From positions 1-46,371 of the forward strand of contig WNYE01000151.1 in the NCBI GenBank assembly GCA_021396245.1: a stretch of 46,371 nt of DNA. The letters are read 5' to 3'. Below, one piece after another: positions 30,431 to 39,745 of this stretch; the stretch's first letter is position 1, and the number at the start of each line of letters is the position of its first letter. Below the pieces are notes generated by a model. That model did no database searches and was not told the DNA's origin. It saw nothing but the letters and a program-made list of their open reading frames with translations. The position numbers were made by a program, and so were the translations under genes. This DNA comes from Sporothrix humicola (lineage: Eukaryota > Ascomycota > Sordariomycetes > Ophiostomatales > Ophiostomataceae).

Positions 30431-32148
30431 TCACTGCTCTGTAGTCCTAGCCAGGCTGTACCAAACTTCACAGCCAGCCAACTGCCCACTAGACACCGGC
30501 TCCATGCCTGAAGCACTCAACGGAGCACTAATCACAAGCCGGTTCTGCTCCTCGCTGTTGAAGTTTTCAAACTCGGGGGTACCGGCATATCTGTACGGGT
30601 TGGGGTCAAGCGTTCGCACAAAGGAGAGATAGTAGTCCATCATGACCGGCGTGACAATGTCTTGCGTCAGACCAAAGATGTACTGCCACTCGACGGTATG
30701 CGTGACGCCTGTGCCGGCTGGAGTTCCTGGATCGACGACAGTATACAGGTAGCTCCAACTCTTGTCCTCGCCCACGTACTTTGACACTGCCCTGGACATC
30801 AATAGACCGGGGCAGGCAAAAGTGGCGTTGCCGTATGTGGCGGACACTTGGCCAAAGTAGTCGGCGTGGTTTTCGCGCGGGATTGGTGGATAGGCGGCAT
30901 CGATTTCCGCAAAATCGGCGGCAGCCAGCTTGGGAAAGTTGTTTGCAATGGCAGCATCTGCCTGGGCCTGGGATGTGGCATCGGGCACAAACGAATCGCC
31001 CTCGTTCGTGTCGCCGCCCACCATTGTCGGGACGCGCACGAAATTGCCATTGTTGAACTGAACGGTCATCTGCTCTTGCACAAAGAACCCATCAATGACT
31101 GGCAAAAAGTAGTAGTCTGGCAACCCAGACGCATTGGGGAATGCCATGTTAAAGTCATATGCCTGGACAGCGGCGAGATCGAGGCCACGGGGACAGGCCA
31201 ACGGGTCGGTCTGAGCAGAACAGCCGGTGGCAGCGGCAATGTTGTCAAACTGGAACTACATGTCTGCCACCGAACGGCAGGTCGGGAAGAAGGGCGACTC
31301 AGGCATCGTGCCAACAAAAAGCCCGTCGTCACGGCCGGCATATGCCGTCATGTGGTGTGCCACGGAACCGCCGCCAGCCGATGCACCGTGGATCACAACA
31401 TGTTCAGGATTTCCGCCGAACTGGCAAAGTTAGTCTTGGCAATAAAGAAAATGCTACGCTTACGACAGATAGCACCAACCAAATGAATGTAGTTTTTGAC
31501 CCAGTGGAGCGCCTTGCGCTGATCGAGAAGACCGACGTTCAGGTCGCCGTTCGCTCTAATCTTCTCGCTGGCCAGAAATCCAAAAGCGCCAACACGGTAG
31601 TTGAGCTGGACAAAGACAATATCGTGGCCACGAGCGACCACTTCAGTGCCATTCAGATTGTAGTTGGCGTCGACAGCATAGCCGCCGCCCTGGATAAAGA
31701 CCCAGACCGGAAGGTTGGAGCTGGGTGTCGAGTTGGTCGGCGTATAGACACTGAGGAAGAGGCAATCCTCGTCAATGTATCCAGGACTGATTCCCTGGTT
31801 GATGCCAATGCACATGGCACCGGGCTGTGTCGTTAGTGGCCAATTTCAGTGATTTAACCATCAACTGGGAGTTTTCCTACCCACCTCTGTGCCATCCTGC
31901 ACCCCGAGGCCGCTTTCGTCGATGGGATCTCCAGGGGCACGCCATTTCATGTCACCGACTGGCGGTTGGGCAAAACGGATACCAAGATACTGGTTCACTC
32001 CAGACTCTACCAATGGCGTGCCGCGGTACGACGCATATCCAAGGTCGACGACCAGCGGGTCAGATGTATCGCGATGATGTTGCGTTGGAGCAGCGTGTGC
32101 AAGTAGCGCAACCGGCAGCAATGCCGCCAAATATTTGAGATGATGCAT
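30431..32148 (-). pseudogene. Type-B carboxylesterase/lipase with one in-frame stop
   Basis: A secreted alpha/beta-hydrolase gene intact except for one nonsense codon. Three exons (introns 31825-31884 and 31421-31479). The signal peptide MHHLKYLAALLPVALLAHA is followed by YLGIRFAQPPVGDMKWRAP, DEDCLFLSVYTP, QGGGYAVDAN (oxyanion hole), the nucleophile elbow HGASAGGGS, the acidic residue in GGDTNEGDSF and the catalytic His in GVTHTVEW. In exon 3 the reading SVADM is followed by TAG (31258-31256), then FQFDNIAAATGC continues in the same frame; relatives usually have Glu there, so GAG>TAG is the simple explanation. As read, the product stops after the Ser and before the acid and His, so it would be inactive. 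It could be a very recent null allele, a sequencing error, or readthrough. Confidence 0.86.
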
Positions 32149-33041
32149 CGAACGGAAGTGGACCAGGTTTCTCCGTCTAAATAATTTTGTGTCTGATACT
32201 CTTTTGTCCCCCTCTATCTACGTTGGGCACTGGACAATTATATATGGTCAAGGTGTAAAATTGCTCTGCACAGAAGAGTCTGCGATATTGTTCTTTCTAC
32301 TTTTCTTCTGCTAGATGAAATTGTACACACATACAGACATCATATCAACAAACAAGGCTGCCAGCTTGCGGGGAAATCCGGGGAATATGGGGAAAGGAAT
32401 AGTCTCGGCCCAAGCTATCGCGGGACGACATCATCCTGTACGGCACATCCCGTCTATAAGTACTCTGTTTTGCGGAGAGATGAGGCGGACTGTTGGTAAT
32501 TACTGCAAGAAGAAGACTCTCGTAGGCTGTTGCCATATGGGACGTTTGTCGCCGACGTTCCGCCAAGGACCTGGAAGCTTAAACGCCTAAACTGCACCTT
32601 GTGCCCGCCATGCCCGATTCGCGTCTGGCGCCCGCATCTCCACGATTTTGAACTTGGAAATTGCCCGAAGGAGCCCCATCTCTCCGCTCATAAGGAAGAT
32701 GGCCCTGGTAAGCCAGACTCTTTGGCGTTGCCGATCTCAAATCGACAGAACATCTCTGCGCACGTTCGCTGTAAAGATATGACGAGAGAACTTGAGATGT
32801 GCATGGCATTGCGACGAGAACAAGACACGACAAATCTCAGTACATTACTGGCAGTTGCGCTCGTTGCTTCGTCGTCGAGATTGTGAAAATAATAAACGCT
32901 TCAGCGCTATTCTATCGCATTGCGTGAAAAGTCTATTCCGTGTATGTACAGCAAAGGCCGTGAGCCACCATCTGTTCTCCTTCGCATTCCTCCCCGTTAT
33001 TTCTCTTTTCCATGCTCGGCATCACTCCACGACGAGACAAA
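32149..33041. other. Intergenic region (893 bp)
   Basis: Promoter side of the esterase and 3' side of the small membrane-protein gene. TATATATGG near 32240 could be the esterase TATA box. I see no supported gene. Confidence 0.45.
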
Positions 33042-33245
33042 TCAAGACTGCGTCGATGCCTGCTGCGCTTTATTGGCAATCGAGTTGGCGCTGATTGTGC
33101 GCAGCACGCGAATGTGCTCGTTCTTCAGATCCTCAAAGTCATGCTGCAGTTGGTGATGCCACGGGTAGAGCACAAAGATTTGGAAAGCGAGGGCGGAGGA
33201 GGCGACGCAAAAGTTGGTCAGGGAGATGATGCGTGTGGTTCTCAT
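33042..33245 (-). CDS. Small single-pass membrane protein (67 aa), function unknown
   Basis: Begins MRTTRIISLTNFCVASSALAFQ with a good start context (CAAAATGAG) and ends KAQQASTQS. Residues about 7-27 form one hydrophobic helix, followed by LYPWHHQLQHDFEDLKNEH, an amphipathic, charged stretch likely to form a helix. Basic residues before the helix would suit insertion into a mitochondrial or ER membrane. I do not recognise the family with certainty. The codon-like, compositionally balanced protein and the start context argue that it is real, but without conservation data it may be spurious. An AG-ended pyrimidine stretch before the start could be the end of a 5'-leader intron. Confidence 0.55.
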   Translation of the reverse strand: MRTTRIISLTNFCVASSALAFQIFVLYPWHHQLQHDFEDLKNEHIRVLRTISANSIANKAQQASTQS

Positions 33246-33896
33246 TTTGATGGAGGGTTGTCGTCGTCGTCGGCGTTGTCGTTGTCTGAAATCTATGCCT
33301 GTAGATGCGTCAGTTGTATGATGGGTGATGTATTTCGTACAGACGGCACGCACCTTTATTTGCATGTGAAAGCGGCAGTACGCAGTCAAAAAAATGTAAC
33401 AGGGCGAGGTTTGGTAATTCAGTGTGGTAATGTTGTCTCAATCAGGCTGTGAAGAGAAAACAAACAGTCGCATCCCCCGCAATACAAACAGGCGTCGAAA
33501 CAACATACAGTGACGGTTTTTGTGATTTTGTGATTTTGTGATGTTTTATTGAAGAACCGAAATTCATTCCTCGGTCGCTGCGAAAAGAAAAGGGATGAGG
33601 TGCAGACCAGTTGCGATTATCGGCCGGGTAATCACGGGCAGGGAGGCGCGACGTTGTATTCTGGCGACCTGTAGCGACTTGTAGCGAGTTTGTCGGAAAC
33701 TAGGCCGAATTGGTGCAGCATTGCAGTGAAATTTGTGGGGAAACGTACGATTAATGACACTGATTTTTCCTAGTCGGGGATAATACATAAAGAGGCGAAT
33801 GCGCTTCGATGCTTTAAAAATGACCTATGATGGTCAATACAAATATATTTGTGTGTATTTTTTTAAAAAAAAAAAAATCAAATATCGGACACCATT
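33246..33896. other. Intergenic region (651 bp)
   Basis: Contains a short tandem GTGATTTT repeat at about 33519-33542 and an A-rich tract near 33860-33876 by the regulator's 3' end. No gene is supported. Confidence 0.5.
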
Positions 33897-36269
33897 TTAG
33901 TTCTGATATCCTGCAACACCATATTCATATTGCGGCATCAAACTGTCGCCCAAACCGTCTGCTACGAGGCCGAGCATGGGATCGTAGTAGTCCATGCCCC
34001 AAGGAATGACTTCCTGGAGAAGCCCGTCATCGGCGCCATATCCCAGGTTATCTGTATGTACCACGACTGCATCGTCACGGTGCTCTTGACCAAAGCTATG
34101 GGGTATATGGGCAGAGGATGACGAGCTTGTGCTTGCCTCATTATCGCCAACGACGTTGTCTCTGCCGGACGGCACATCCCCGGCGGCCTCTGGAGGCTCG
34201 CCTGACAGCGTTTCGATCAGGGAATGGCGGGACGATATCGACAAGTACATCTGTCCGTTTCGTGGTTTATCGACGTCCTTGTCGCCGTGAGACGCCTCGG
34301 AATCGCGGGATCCCAAAATGGATATCATATTTCGCAGCTCTTGCACATAAGGGCGCTCCGTCAGGGCAGCATGATGCTGCGGATCGCCCAGTAGCATGAA
34401 AGCGTCGTTTAAACTCTCTGCAAGACGCGAGGCCGCACTTAATACTCCCCGAGTAGTGTCTTGCCTGTCGCCACGTTCGAGCCGGTGCCGTAGGTGGATC
34501 AGGATCTGTGCGACCTGGTACATGCATGCGGCCAGAAACAAGGCCCGGCTGCCGTTGCGTGAAAAGTCGAGCTGGCGGGCATCGGTCCAGAGACGACAGA
34601 GGGCCACGGCAGCATCGAGACAGGCATCTTGACAGGCAGTAATGTAGCCCGGCGAACACATGCGCATAACGTCTGGCGGCAGGGCTTCTCGCAGACGTGG
34701 GACTGTGTGCCGATACAGATCGCAGTGGCACTGCAAGAAAAGAGTATGCAGATTCAGATACCAGTCGGCGTCTGCATCGGTGGCATGGGCCATGAGGACC
34801 ATATTCTGAGTCGTATTGCGGAGATGAGCGGGGAGTGTCTGGGCAAACGCAGTCAGTCCTTGCTGCAAGGAGCCGAGCTCGTCCTTAGACGTCTCCGGGC
34901 TTGTGTTTGAGATGCGTAGTCTCTTTGTGTACTGTAAAATTTTGTGCCGATGGCCGAGCAGCTGCAGGTAAAAGGCAAGCATGTCCATGTCTTCGTGATC
35001 GGTGCTTGGATGTCTGGGAGCCGTGCCCATGTCGTTTGGGAACGGTGCCGCAGATTGGATGCCCCGTTGGAAGCTCTGCTCGCTGCAAGGGAATCGGATG
35101 TGGATGCGAGACTGTTGACAGACAGACAGATCGTCGATGCCGCCGCAGAGGAGCTGGTCGATGGCATAGACGGCCCAGACAGCCCGTCGTCTGGTCTCGC
35201 GTGTTGTTGCGTCGATATAGCTGGACGTGTCTTCATAGTTTAGGGCCAGAGAGAACATGAAGCGGGCAGCCAGGGCAAGCAGGTTCCACGTGGTAATGCG
35301 GTCGTGGCCTGCCAGCAAGTAGTAACGCATGAGAATGACCAGTGTCTGAATCAGAGCAATGGACGGGCGATCTCCCAGATGCCCCAGCAGGATATCTCGA
35401 CGGACATCGGAAATCCAAGCTTTGCCGTGGTCAGCCGAGACGGCGTGGGGTTCGTCTGCCTGAACACTCACACTCTGATCATCTCTAGTCGATCCTCTGC
35501 GCTCGTCGTGAGACAGACAAACGCCAAAAGCGATCATGGCCTTGAGCAAGAGGGGGTTGATTTTGCCGTTCTTCCAGTCGGCCAGAACCAGCGACTTGAG
35601 CAGGATAGGGAACAAGAAACCGGACGTGTGGCCGTACAGAAAGTATGCGTCAATGTATCGCCGTACCGTCGTGTTGTCCAGCTGGTGGTAGACGTCGCCG
35701 GCCTCTCTTGTCGGTGCCTCGCTGTAAGAGGACTCTGAGAAGGGTTCGTCGCCGGGCGTGTTTTCAACTGCGGCGCCAATGGACACGGGCGACAGTCCAG
35801 TCTGCGCTTCTGTCCGTGGCTGTGACACCGAAAGTCCTGGTGGCTGTTGACTTCCAGGGGACTGGCTTGCAGCATGGCCTCTGCCCCCTTCCCAGTCGCA
35901 GTTTGTATTGCGTGTTTTGCATCGTGTGCAGGGATGGGATCCAGAACATTTGATTTTGTCGCGACGGCAGGCAAGACAAGCTTTTAGTGTGCGCCGCCGT
36001 TTGAGCCCAGCCTCGGTGTATGTGTCGCGGTTGAGTCGGTTATGGCCAAGGTCAGTTTGGTTCAGTCTGAATCGCGAGTAAAAGGCAGTCGGTGAAGAGG
36101 CGGAGACGGCCGACGATGCTGATGCTGCGCTGGCGGATGCCGCAAGCGCTGGACTTGCCCTGGCTTCAGGGTACACGCAGGCCACCGCTAGGCGGGAGCA
36201 GCCGCTGCACTGCCCGGGCCGGCGATCGCAGCGGACCTTGCGCGCACGGCACTGCCTGCAAGAGGGCAT
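33897..36269 (-). CDS. Transcription factor with two tandem Zn2Cys6 clusters
   Basis: Nuclear regulator, 790 aa, intronless. The first cluster is right at the N-terminus (Cys 4, 7, 14, 21, 24, 31; CX2CX6CX6CX2CX6C). After an Ala/Ser linker of about 65 residues comes a second complete cluster (Cys 98, 101, 108, 114, 117, 124; CX2CX6CX5CX2CX6C), preceded by the basic run KRRR. A Fungal_trans domain follows (VRRYIDAYFLYGHTSGFLFPILL, LLALAARFMFSLALNYEDTSSY, RRRAVWAVYAIDQLLCGG). The acidic/Ser-rich C-terminus could activate. Most fungal regulators have one cluster; two suggest a different or extended site. The start at 36269 (AAAATGCC) was chosen; an in-frame ATG at 36308 would add 13 residues. 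The gene lies 458 bp from the sugar transporter, same strand. Confidence 0.92.
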   Translation of the reverse strand: MPSCRQCRARKVRCDRRPGQCSGCSRLAVACVYPEARASPALAASASAASASSAVSASSPTAFYSRFRLNQTDLGHNRLNRDTYTEAGLKRRRTLKACLACRRDKIKCSGSHPCTRCKTRNTNCDWEGGRGHAASQSPGSQQPPGLSVSQPRTEAQTGLSPVSIGAAVENTPGDEPFSESSYSEAPTREAGDVYHQLDNTTVRRYIDAYFLYGHTSGFLFPILLKSLVLADWKNGKINPLLLKAMIAFGVCLSHDERRGSTRDDQSVSVQADEPHAVSADHGKAWISDVRRDILLGHLGDRPSIALIQTLVILMRYYLLAGHDRITTWNLLALAARFMFSLALNYEDTSSYIDATTRETRRRAVWAVYAIDQLLCGGIDDLSVCQQSRIHIRFPCSEQSFQRGIQSAAPFPNDMGTAPRHPSTDHEDMDMLAFYLQLLGHRHKILQYTKRLRISNTSPETSKDELGSLQQGLTAFAQTLPAHLRNTTQNMVLMAHATDADADWYLNLHTLFLQCHCDLYRHTVPRLREALPPDVMRMCSPGYITACQDACLDAAVALCRLWTDARQLDFSRNGSRALFLAACMYQVAQILIHLRHRLERGDRQDTTRGVLSAASRLAESLNDAFMLLGDPQHHAALTERPYVQELRNMISILGSRDSEASHGDKDVDKPRNGQMYLSISSRHSLIETLSGEPPEAAGDVPSGRDNVVGDNEASTSSSSSAHIPHSFGQEHRDDAVVVHTDNLGYGADDGLLQEVIPWGMDYYDPMLGLVADGLGDSLMPQYEYGVAGYQN

Positions 36270-36727
36270 TTTAACATGCATGTGTGGGATGTGTTCCGAA
36301 TAAAACACAGAAATGTCAAGTTGTCTCCAAAAACCAGGCTTTAAGGCTGCATATGTGCCTTTGAAATCTCCCCAGACCTCGGGCTAAAATGATGCAAACT
36401 GCACTGTGATCACGCCAGGGCGCTTTGCGGGGTAAACAGGTGCGCTAGCACCGCTAAACAGCGCTAGGTCGTCCACTAATCCCTATGACGGTAGCGAGCG
36501 GGTCATTCCTACAGCACGTCGGCAGCGGGTCGTCTCCACGGCACTTCAGACGCTTTAGTGGTCGAGATGCAAGGCGGCAAATCACTTACAGTGCTTACAA
36601 CAAGTACTCGAACACCACTTTTATTTAAAATCCCATATGGTCCATTTCTTAATATTCAAGGACGACAATTTCTTAAATATGATAATACTATCTGATCGAA
36701 TATGCTAGAATATACGGTGATTTTTAT
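36270..36727. promoter_or_regulatory. Promoter of the double-cluster regulator
   Basis: 458 bp. Contains inverted repeat GGTGC-GCTA-GCACC near 36439-36452 and an imperfect 20-bp direct repeat (36498-36517 and 36525-36544, both starting GCGGGTC). Several CGG triplets could suit self-regulation by zinc-cluster proteins; this is inferred. Confidence 0.45.
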
Positions 36728-38413
36728 CTACGACGACTTTGACTCGACGGTAACTGCTGCGTCTTCCACATCTGAACGGGCAACGGGCTTCTCAAAGACG
36801 GCATCCTGGCCAACCGACGCGGGCGGAATCTTGCCAAAGTCGCGCAGGCGTGTGCCGTTGTGGAACAGGTAGTCGATCTGCTCGAGCGACTTGTCCTTGC
36901 ACTCAGGCACGCAGAAAAACACAAAGACCATGGACAGAACCATGATGCTGCCAAAGATGAAGCCGACCTTGCTGCCGAGGTTGGCGTAGTCGGCGTTGAC
37001 CAGATACGGGATGGAGAAGTTGACGGCGAAGCTGTTTGTTAGCAGGGTGTTGTTGTTAAACAGGGGTTTGTGCTGGGACCTACTTGAAAATGACATTCAC
37101 CAGGAAGCCAAGACGCAGAGTGTGTTCACGCAGGCGGAGAACGGGCATCTCCGTGGCGACAACATAGGTGAGCGGGGCCCATCCGATGGCGAAGCCGACG
37201 CCAAAGACGGTGATCATGGACATGATGCCGCGTTTGCTAGCCGTCGACAGGGGAGCAGGCTGAGTGCCGATGCCCGCCATTGTGAAGAGCGCCGCAATCA
37301 TGACGGCGCCTGAGGCAAAAAGACTGGCACGACGGCCGACTTTGTCCGATGTGACGAGCACAAGGATGATAACAGCCACAGAAATGCCCGAGTTGAGCAG
37401 ACTGAAGAGCGTGGGGTTGAACGTGTTCAAAGACTTGACGTAGACGGCGCCGTACTGTGACACGAATCCCTGGCCCGATGCCTGCTGGAAGAAGTTGATA
37501 ATGACGACAATCAGCGTCCGCTTCAGGTTTGTACGGCCGCGGAACATCTCCATAAACGACCCCTTTTCCGACTCGCGCTCCAGCTGCTTTTGCAGCTCGG
37601 CAAACTCGTCGTCAATGTCCGCTTCGGACGCGTAGCGAGCCGATCCCCGGCGCAAAAGACCCAGACTCTTGCGGGCCTCTTCGACACGGCCCTTTTGCAG
37701 TAGCCAACGCGGCGACTCGGGCACGAACCAGATCCCAGAGGCAATGATTGTGGGGATAATGAAGAAGAGGCCAAGCGGGATGCGCCACGCTCGGTTGTCC
37801 TTGTAGTGGTTGTTCGTGGCGAAGCAGGTGCCGTTGATGACCAGACCGCCAAGCATGATGCTGAGCTGGTATGTGGCCACGGCCAGACCGCGGATGGGCG
37901 CCGGTACAATCTCAGACTGGAACATGGGCACGACGGACAGCTCCATGCCAATGTAAAAGTAGTTGAGGATGCGCGCCGCCATGATCTGCGACTTGTTCTG
38001 GGTCGTGACGCAGACCGCGGCTGACACGAGGGCATAGCAGCTCATGCCGAACATGCACCAGCGGCGGCCATACCGGCCCGAGACGAAACTGCCAAACAGG
38101 ACGCCTGTGAACGATATTAGAGAAGTGTTATTGGATGGTCGTCACAGTTTGGGAAAGACTTACCAATACCGAAGGTGATATAGTTGAGACTGCTGAAGAG
38201 CGACAGCCACACGCTGGGCAGCGAGTACGAGTGTGTCTCCTCATTGTATACGCCGAATGTCTTTTGGAACGGCGTCATCGACTGCGTGGTCGCAAAGGCC
38301 TGGTTGTCGAAGCCATAGTTGAAGGAGGACAGAGCCACGAGAGTGACCGAGAATAAGAGCCGGAGGTTGAAATATTGCGTGCGGTCACGCACCGCGGCGA
38401 GGATGGAGGCCAT
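36728..38413 (-). CDS. MFS sugar porter (alpha-glucoside/hexose-like)
   Basis: Twelve-helix sugar transporter, 524 aa, three exons (introns 38105-38163 and 37032-37083). N-terminal block LLFSVTLVALSSFNYGFDNQAF, then GSFVSGRYGRRWCM (motif A variant), VPESPRWLLQKGR, the mid-loop helix FAELQKQLERESEKGSFMEMF, NFFQQASGQGFVSQYGAVYVKSL, GWAPLTYVVATEMP, and FCVPECKDKSLEQIDYLF where PETKG is replaced by PECKD. That variant is common in fungal alpha-glucoside and related porters, so a di- or oligosaccharide is possible. It is divergent from the sulfatase (1.3 kb between starts) and downstream of nothing on its own strand until the double-cluster regulator. Confidence 0.93.
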
Positions 38414-39745
38414 GTCTGTAGTGAATGTGAACAACGTCAAAGAAGATGCTCTAGGATTGAATGGCACGAGCTGGTAAATGCTGGGATGATCGGCAGCAAC
38501 TGCATCTTTATATCAGTGGCAGTGTCATTGGATGAAGGAGCCGGGAAAATACGACCTGCATGTCGCCATCGCAGTCGACAAGGCGTCCGACGGGGTCTGT
38601 AATGGACAACATGGTCTGTGGTGAGAACGCGTCGTCAAACGAAGCTATTTTGGATATTTTTGCAAGCTCCCTTTCTCCATTCTGGCAATTGGCACCTGCC
38701 ATTCTTCGCGTTGTCGTAGTGCGAGATCCGGGCACTGGTTCGGCTTGAAAATTACCAAAATAGGCAAGGCCAGGCCGAGCACGCCATCATAAGGGCTCCA
38801 GGTACATCGAGCTGGGTGATCTAAATGCGCTAGCGTTAACAGTGGCTCAGTGGTTTGTTAATTTTGATTTCAAACAAGCATGCATCGAAAGATGAACTCA
38901 AGGCAATTGTTTCTGGTCAAGTACAAGTAGTATTCTGAAAACGGGTTTGTATTGTATTTTCTAAATGCACTGTTTTATTTTCGACTTCTAATCTGATATT
39001 ATTTCATTTTTTTTCTGAATTTTCATCAGCGAATAAACAAAGAAAAAAAACGCGTTTACTGGGAAAAAATTTTGACGTTACAGAACTTATCACGAAATAA
39101 TCCATCGGCACGCCAAAAAGTCAAAGAAGCAGACCAATAAACCACAACCAGAGCCGTGACCTTGTTCCATTTCTCAGATAATTCCAACATCTACCCGATA
39201 CAAACACATCCACCTAAAAGTACCTGATTCACATAGCCAATACTCCGTACAAGCTGAACACAGCACCCCGACTTGTACAATAAGAAGACGAGACTGTACT
39301 TCTTCCAATACACGATCGCCCAGCCTCACTACACTCTTGTCCTTGTTTCCCCACGACTTAAGAGCCGGGGCCCTGCTACCACGAGGCCATGTGAGCTCTC
39401 CTTATGGTGCGTCGTGTGAGGAGAACGAGGGTGATACCGGCAACCGGACAGATATTGCCTAATAAGGAAATTACCGGGCCGAGCACGCAATTATCGCCTG
39501 TTTTGTGTAAGTGAAGCTATGACCACGGCAATTAGAAGCTCCAATAAAAGCTCCCGAGCTGTCTCTTCTGCAAGGCTCTCAGAGGCGTATATGTGGAAAT
39601 TCAGCCCGAGCTACGTACGTCTGACGTCCATACTACACGGGCCAGACAACATCTCGTCCACATTGCACTTTCACTCTTTTTGGCCCTGCATTTTTTATTC
39701 CATTCACACTTCAACATACGGCCCTGGCCCCTCACAATCATCAAC
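38414..39745. promoter_or_regulatory. Divergent promoter of sugar porter and sulfatase
   Basis: 1332 bp between the ATGs. The 12-mer GGCCGAGCACGC occurs twice (38773-38784 and 39477-39488), each with AAATTACC a few bases upstream. A/T-rich sequence fills much of the middle (about 38930-39060). No gene is supported. Confidence 0.5.
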
